Positions 25,504-27,234 of a DNA stretch of 27,234 bases are shown in pieces. Position 1 is the stretch's first letter, and each line of letters opens with the position of its first letter. A program made the position numbers and the translations under genes. Below the pieces are notes generated by a model, which saw nothing but the letters and a program-made list of their open reading frames with translations, was not told the origin of the DNA and did not search any database. Origin of the DNA: Oscillospiraceae bacterium (GTDB taxonomy: Bacteria > Bacillota > Clostridia > Oscillospirales > Ruminococcaceae); the NCBI GenBank assembly GCA_003531585.1, contig DQFX01000022.1, positions 1 to 27,234 of the forward strand. Direction: 5' to 3'.

Positions 25504-26397
25504 ATGTACATCAGCTTTGACTACTACCGGGCGTTTTACTATGTCGCGAAATACGGCAGCATTTCACAGGCGGCGGAGGCACTTATGAACAACCAGCCCA
25601 ATGTTTCCCGGACAATAAAGAACCTCGAAAGCGAGCTTAACTGCACGCTGTTCGTGCGTTCCAGAAAGGGCGTTGAACTGACCCCGGAGGGCGAAATGCT
25701 GTACGCCCATGTAGCCGCGGCGGTGGAGCATATCCAGTCCGGCGAGGAGGAAATTTGTCTTGAGCGGACGCTCTCAAAGGGCGTTGTGACGATAGGCGCA
25801 AGTGAAATCGCACTGCGGTGCTTCCTGCTTCCGGTGCTGAAGGATTTCCGGCAGAAGTACCCGGGGATACGTATTCGCGTGTTCAATCACTCCACGCCGC
25901 AGGCGGTTTCTGCGCTGAAAAACGGGCTTGTGGATATTGCGGTGGTCACTACTCCGACCGGCGAGCTGAACTCCCTGACATCAAAGGAAATATGCGAGGT
26001 AAGTGAGATCCCGGTGTGCGGAACGGCATTTTCACAGCTTGCCGGAAAGAAGCTGAGCCTTTCGGAATTGTCCACATATCCGCTTATTTCACTCGGAAAG
26101 CAGACGAAAACCTACGAGGCGTATTCCGAATGGTTCCGGAAGAATAACTGTGATTTCACGCCTGATATCGAAGCCGCGACCGCCGACCAGATACTTCCGA
26201 TGGTTAAGAACAATCTTGGTATAGGTTTCGTTCCGGAGGAGTTCCTTGAAGAATATCCAAATCAGGGAATTATCCGTCTGGAAATTCAGGAGACCGTACC
26301 CTCGCGCCAGGTGTGCTATCTCAGGAAAAAGGGGCACACCATGAGCGTCGCCTGCCGGGAAATGGAGAAGATGATTTTATCCGTATCCGAATACTGA
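25504..26397 (+). CDS. LysR-family transcriptional regulator
   Basis: A 297-residue LysR regulator. The N-terminal winged helix-turn-helix spans about residues 1-65 (YYVAKYGSISQAAEALMNNQPNVSRTIKNLE), followed by the linker helix and a substrate-binding-protein-like effector domain from about 90 (GVVTIGASEIAL, then IAVVTTP and the GIGFVPEEF loop). GGAG lies upstream of the ATG. It is codirectional with the aminotransferase instead of divergent, so its target is not obvious from layout; the aminotransferase or the cat1 operon are candidates. Confidence 0.88.
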   Translation: MYISFDYYRAFYYVAKYGSISQAAEALMNNQPNVSRTIKNLESELNCTLFVRSRKGVELTPEGEMLYAHVAAAVEHIQSGEEEICLERTLSKGVVTIGASEIALRCFLLPVLKDFRQKYPGIRIRVFNHSTPQAVSALKNGLVDIAVVTTPTGELNSLTSKEICEVSEIPVCGTAFSQLAGKKLSLSELSTYPLISLGKQTKTYEAYSEWFRKNNCDFTPDIEAATADQILPMVKNNLGIGFVPEEFLEEYPNQGIIRLEIQETVPSRQVCYLRKKGHTMSVACREMEKMILSVSEY

Positions 26398-26424
26398 GAA
26401 ACAAAAGCACCTGCCAGGATACTG

Positions 26425-26712
26425 ATGTGGAACCTGATCTTGTCCCTTTCAGAATACGAAACAAGACCTTTCGTAAGATATGCCCTTACTGTAGATTTTG
26501 ACCCAATAAACGTATATTGTCCTGAATTTCTTAATTACCCTAATACCGTAACAGGGTATGATTCGGTGATGAAAACAAGGATACTTGAAACAATGGGGTA
26601 TATTCTGACCGCCCATACGAACGCAAAAAAGTTCTATGTTTTTGCCGGTGTGGGCAATTCCGGTAAATCTCTATTGATAAATCCTTTAGAACTTGTTCTC
26701 ATAGCCGTTTAA
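26425..26712 (+). pseudogene. P4/D5-type phage primase-helicase fragment
   Basis: An open frame matching the middle of phage or plasmid D5/P4-type primase-helicases: YALTVDFDPINVYCPEFLNY, then ILETMGYILTAHTNAKKFYVF and the Walker A GVGNSGKSLLI. Similarity stops at about base 26675, right after the Walker A, where an insertion-sequence end begins, and the N-terminal primase region is missing. The remaining codons to 26712 are read-through into the IS. Confidence 0.65.
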
Positions 26713-27034
26713 GCAACAAATGCAGGTGAGAAATGTAGATGATATTTTCTTCGGAATCGGCAGAATATTCAAAATCTTTGGATAATCTCCGATAGTCGCC
26801 AAACCACGAAAAAGTACGTTCAACACGCCAGCGTTTTGGCAGCACTTCAAAGACGGGTTTTATCTGCTTTGAAATATCGATCATTACGTTGTGAAAAACT
26901 TCAAATGTATTTTTGAAAGTCCCTCTATACCCCTCATCTGCACATCCTGCATGGATAGAAGGGTACAAGAATAAAGCCTTTTCAAATACGAAAACGCCGC
27001 CCTTTGTATCGTGTTGATTTGCCTTATGATATTG
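26699..27034 (-). pseudogene. IS5-family transposase, 3' part
   Basis: The minus-strand frame HKANQHDTKGGVFVFEKA, then YPSIHAGCADEGYRG and VLPKRWRVERTFSWFGDYRR, ends in RLSKDFEYSADSEENII. These are the second aspartate (ADEGYRG) and the glutamate (VERTFSW) regions of an IS5-family DDE transposase. A TGA at 27037-27035 cuts the frame and the first catalytic aspartate region is missing. It overlaps the end of the primase fragment, so this IS probably broke that gene. Confidence 0.7.
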
Positions 27035-27080
27035 TCAATATAGCTTTACACATTTCACTCAAAAATTTTGAGCAACAGTG

Positions 27081-27131
27081 CAATGGAATAAATATCCACG
27101 TAGCGTAGCGAAGTGGATACTTATTCCATTG
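27081..27131. repeat. 51-bp hairpin overlapping a transposase stop codon
   Basis: CAATGGAATAAATATCCAC (27081-27099) and GTGGATACTTATTCCATTG (27113-27131) are 19-bp inverted repeats with one mismatch and a 13-nt loop containing GTAGCGTAGCGA. The right arm encodes the final AME-stop codons of the minus-strand transposase. The loop shares TAGCGAAG with the element in cpaF. Confidence 0.7.
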
Positions 27132-27234
27132 CGGCGGCCGCAGATTTGCCCTTCTTATCCGAGTAATATCTGCGGCGCTTCTCTGCCGGAGGCATTCCGC
27201 CAATGGACGAACATATCCGGCGGTTATTCCAATA
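27121..27234 (-). CDS. C-terminal end of an IS3-like transposase, partial
   Basis: Thirty-seven codons on the minus strand running off the window: YWNNRRICSSIGGMPPAEKR, then a lysine- and alanine-rich tail ending AME-stop. The phrase NNRR...IGGMPPAEKR matches the end of the integrase core domain in IS3-family OrfB proteins (usually NN-R---LGG-TP-EYR). It is incomplete at its 5' end, so family assignment is tentative. Confidence 0.55.
   Translation of the reverse strand, partial: YWNNRRICSSIGGMPPAEKRRRYYSDKKGKSAAAAME

Noticed and set aside
1..27234. CRISPR array, tRNA or rRNA genes
   Set aside because: No regularly spaced direct repeats and no tRNA- or rRNA-like sequence were seen on reading both strands.

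Overview
The window looks like chromosomal DNA of a low- to mid-GC gut Firmicute, most likely an anaerobic Clostridia/Oscillospiraceae (Ruminococcus-like) organism. The grounds are strong AGGAGG-type ribosome binding sites, classic sigma-A promoters, the mixture of gene families, and a succinate-to-4-hydroxybutyrate gene set typical of anaerobic clostridia. I cannot name the species.

Region 1 (1-18920) is an integrative/conjugative-type element that combines type IV secretion ATPases with a Tad-pilus assembly machine. In order it holds: a MobV/Pre relaxase fragment fused to an unrelated tail; a lipoprotein; an 805-residue secreted protein; an MntA-HepT toxin-antitoxin cassette; two accessory proteins; a VirD4/TraG coupling protein; CpaB; a TadZ-like ATPase; the CpaF/TadA ATPase; TadB; TadC; two TadE-like pseudopilins; a VirB4 N-domain-like protein; a VirB4 ATPase; a large membrane-anchored protein; a reverse-strand P-loop kinase cassette; and a CpaE/TadZ-like ATPase. 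Most of the transfer genes overlap or abut, so they probably form one long operon. The simplest model is a conjugation apparatus in which VirD4 and VirB4 work with a Tad-type pilus instead of a VirB2-type pilus.

This copy looks decayed. The relaxase lacks its catalytic part. The coupling protein and CpaB are joined by a deletion that removed the end of one and the start of the other. cpaF is split by a 97-bp palindromic element with 20-bp terminal inverted repeats.

Region 2 (about 18920-19910) is a graveyard of gene ends: the 3' end of a type I restriction hsdM, the first 52 codons of hsdS, an unidentified stretch, and the 3' end of a MetE-like methionine synthase. It closes with a clear terminator.

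Region 3 (19984-26397) is intact metabolic DNA. A strong extended -10 promoter drives cat1-sucD-4hbD (succinyl-CoA transferase, CoA-acylating succinate semialdehyde dehydrogenase, 4-hydroxybutyrate dehydrogenase), which together reduce succinate to 4-hydroxybutyrate. Next come an aspartate aminotransferase of subgroup Ic and a LysR regulator, each preceded by a terminator hairpin.

Region 4 (26398-27234) is again mobile DNA: a P4/D5-type primase-helicase fragment, the 3' part of an IS5-like transposase and the 3' end of a probable IS3-like transposase, with a 51-bp hairpin spanning the latter's stop codon. I saw no tRNA, rRNA or CRISPR array.
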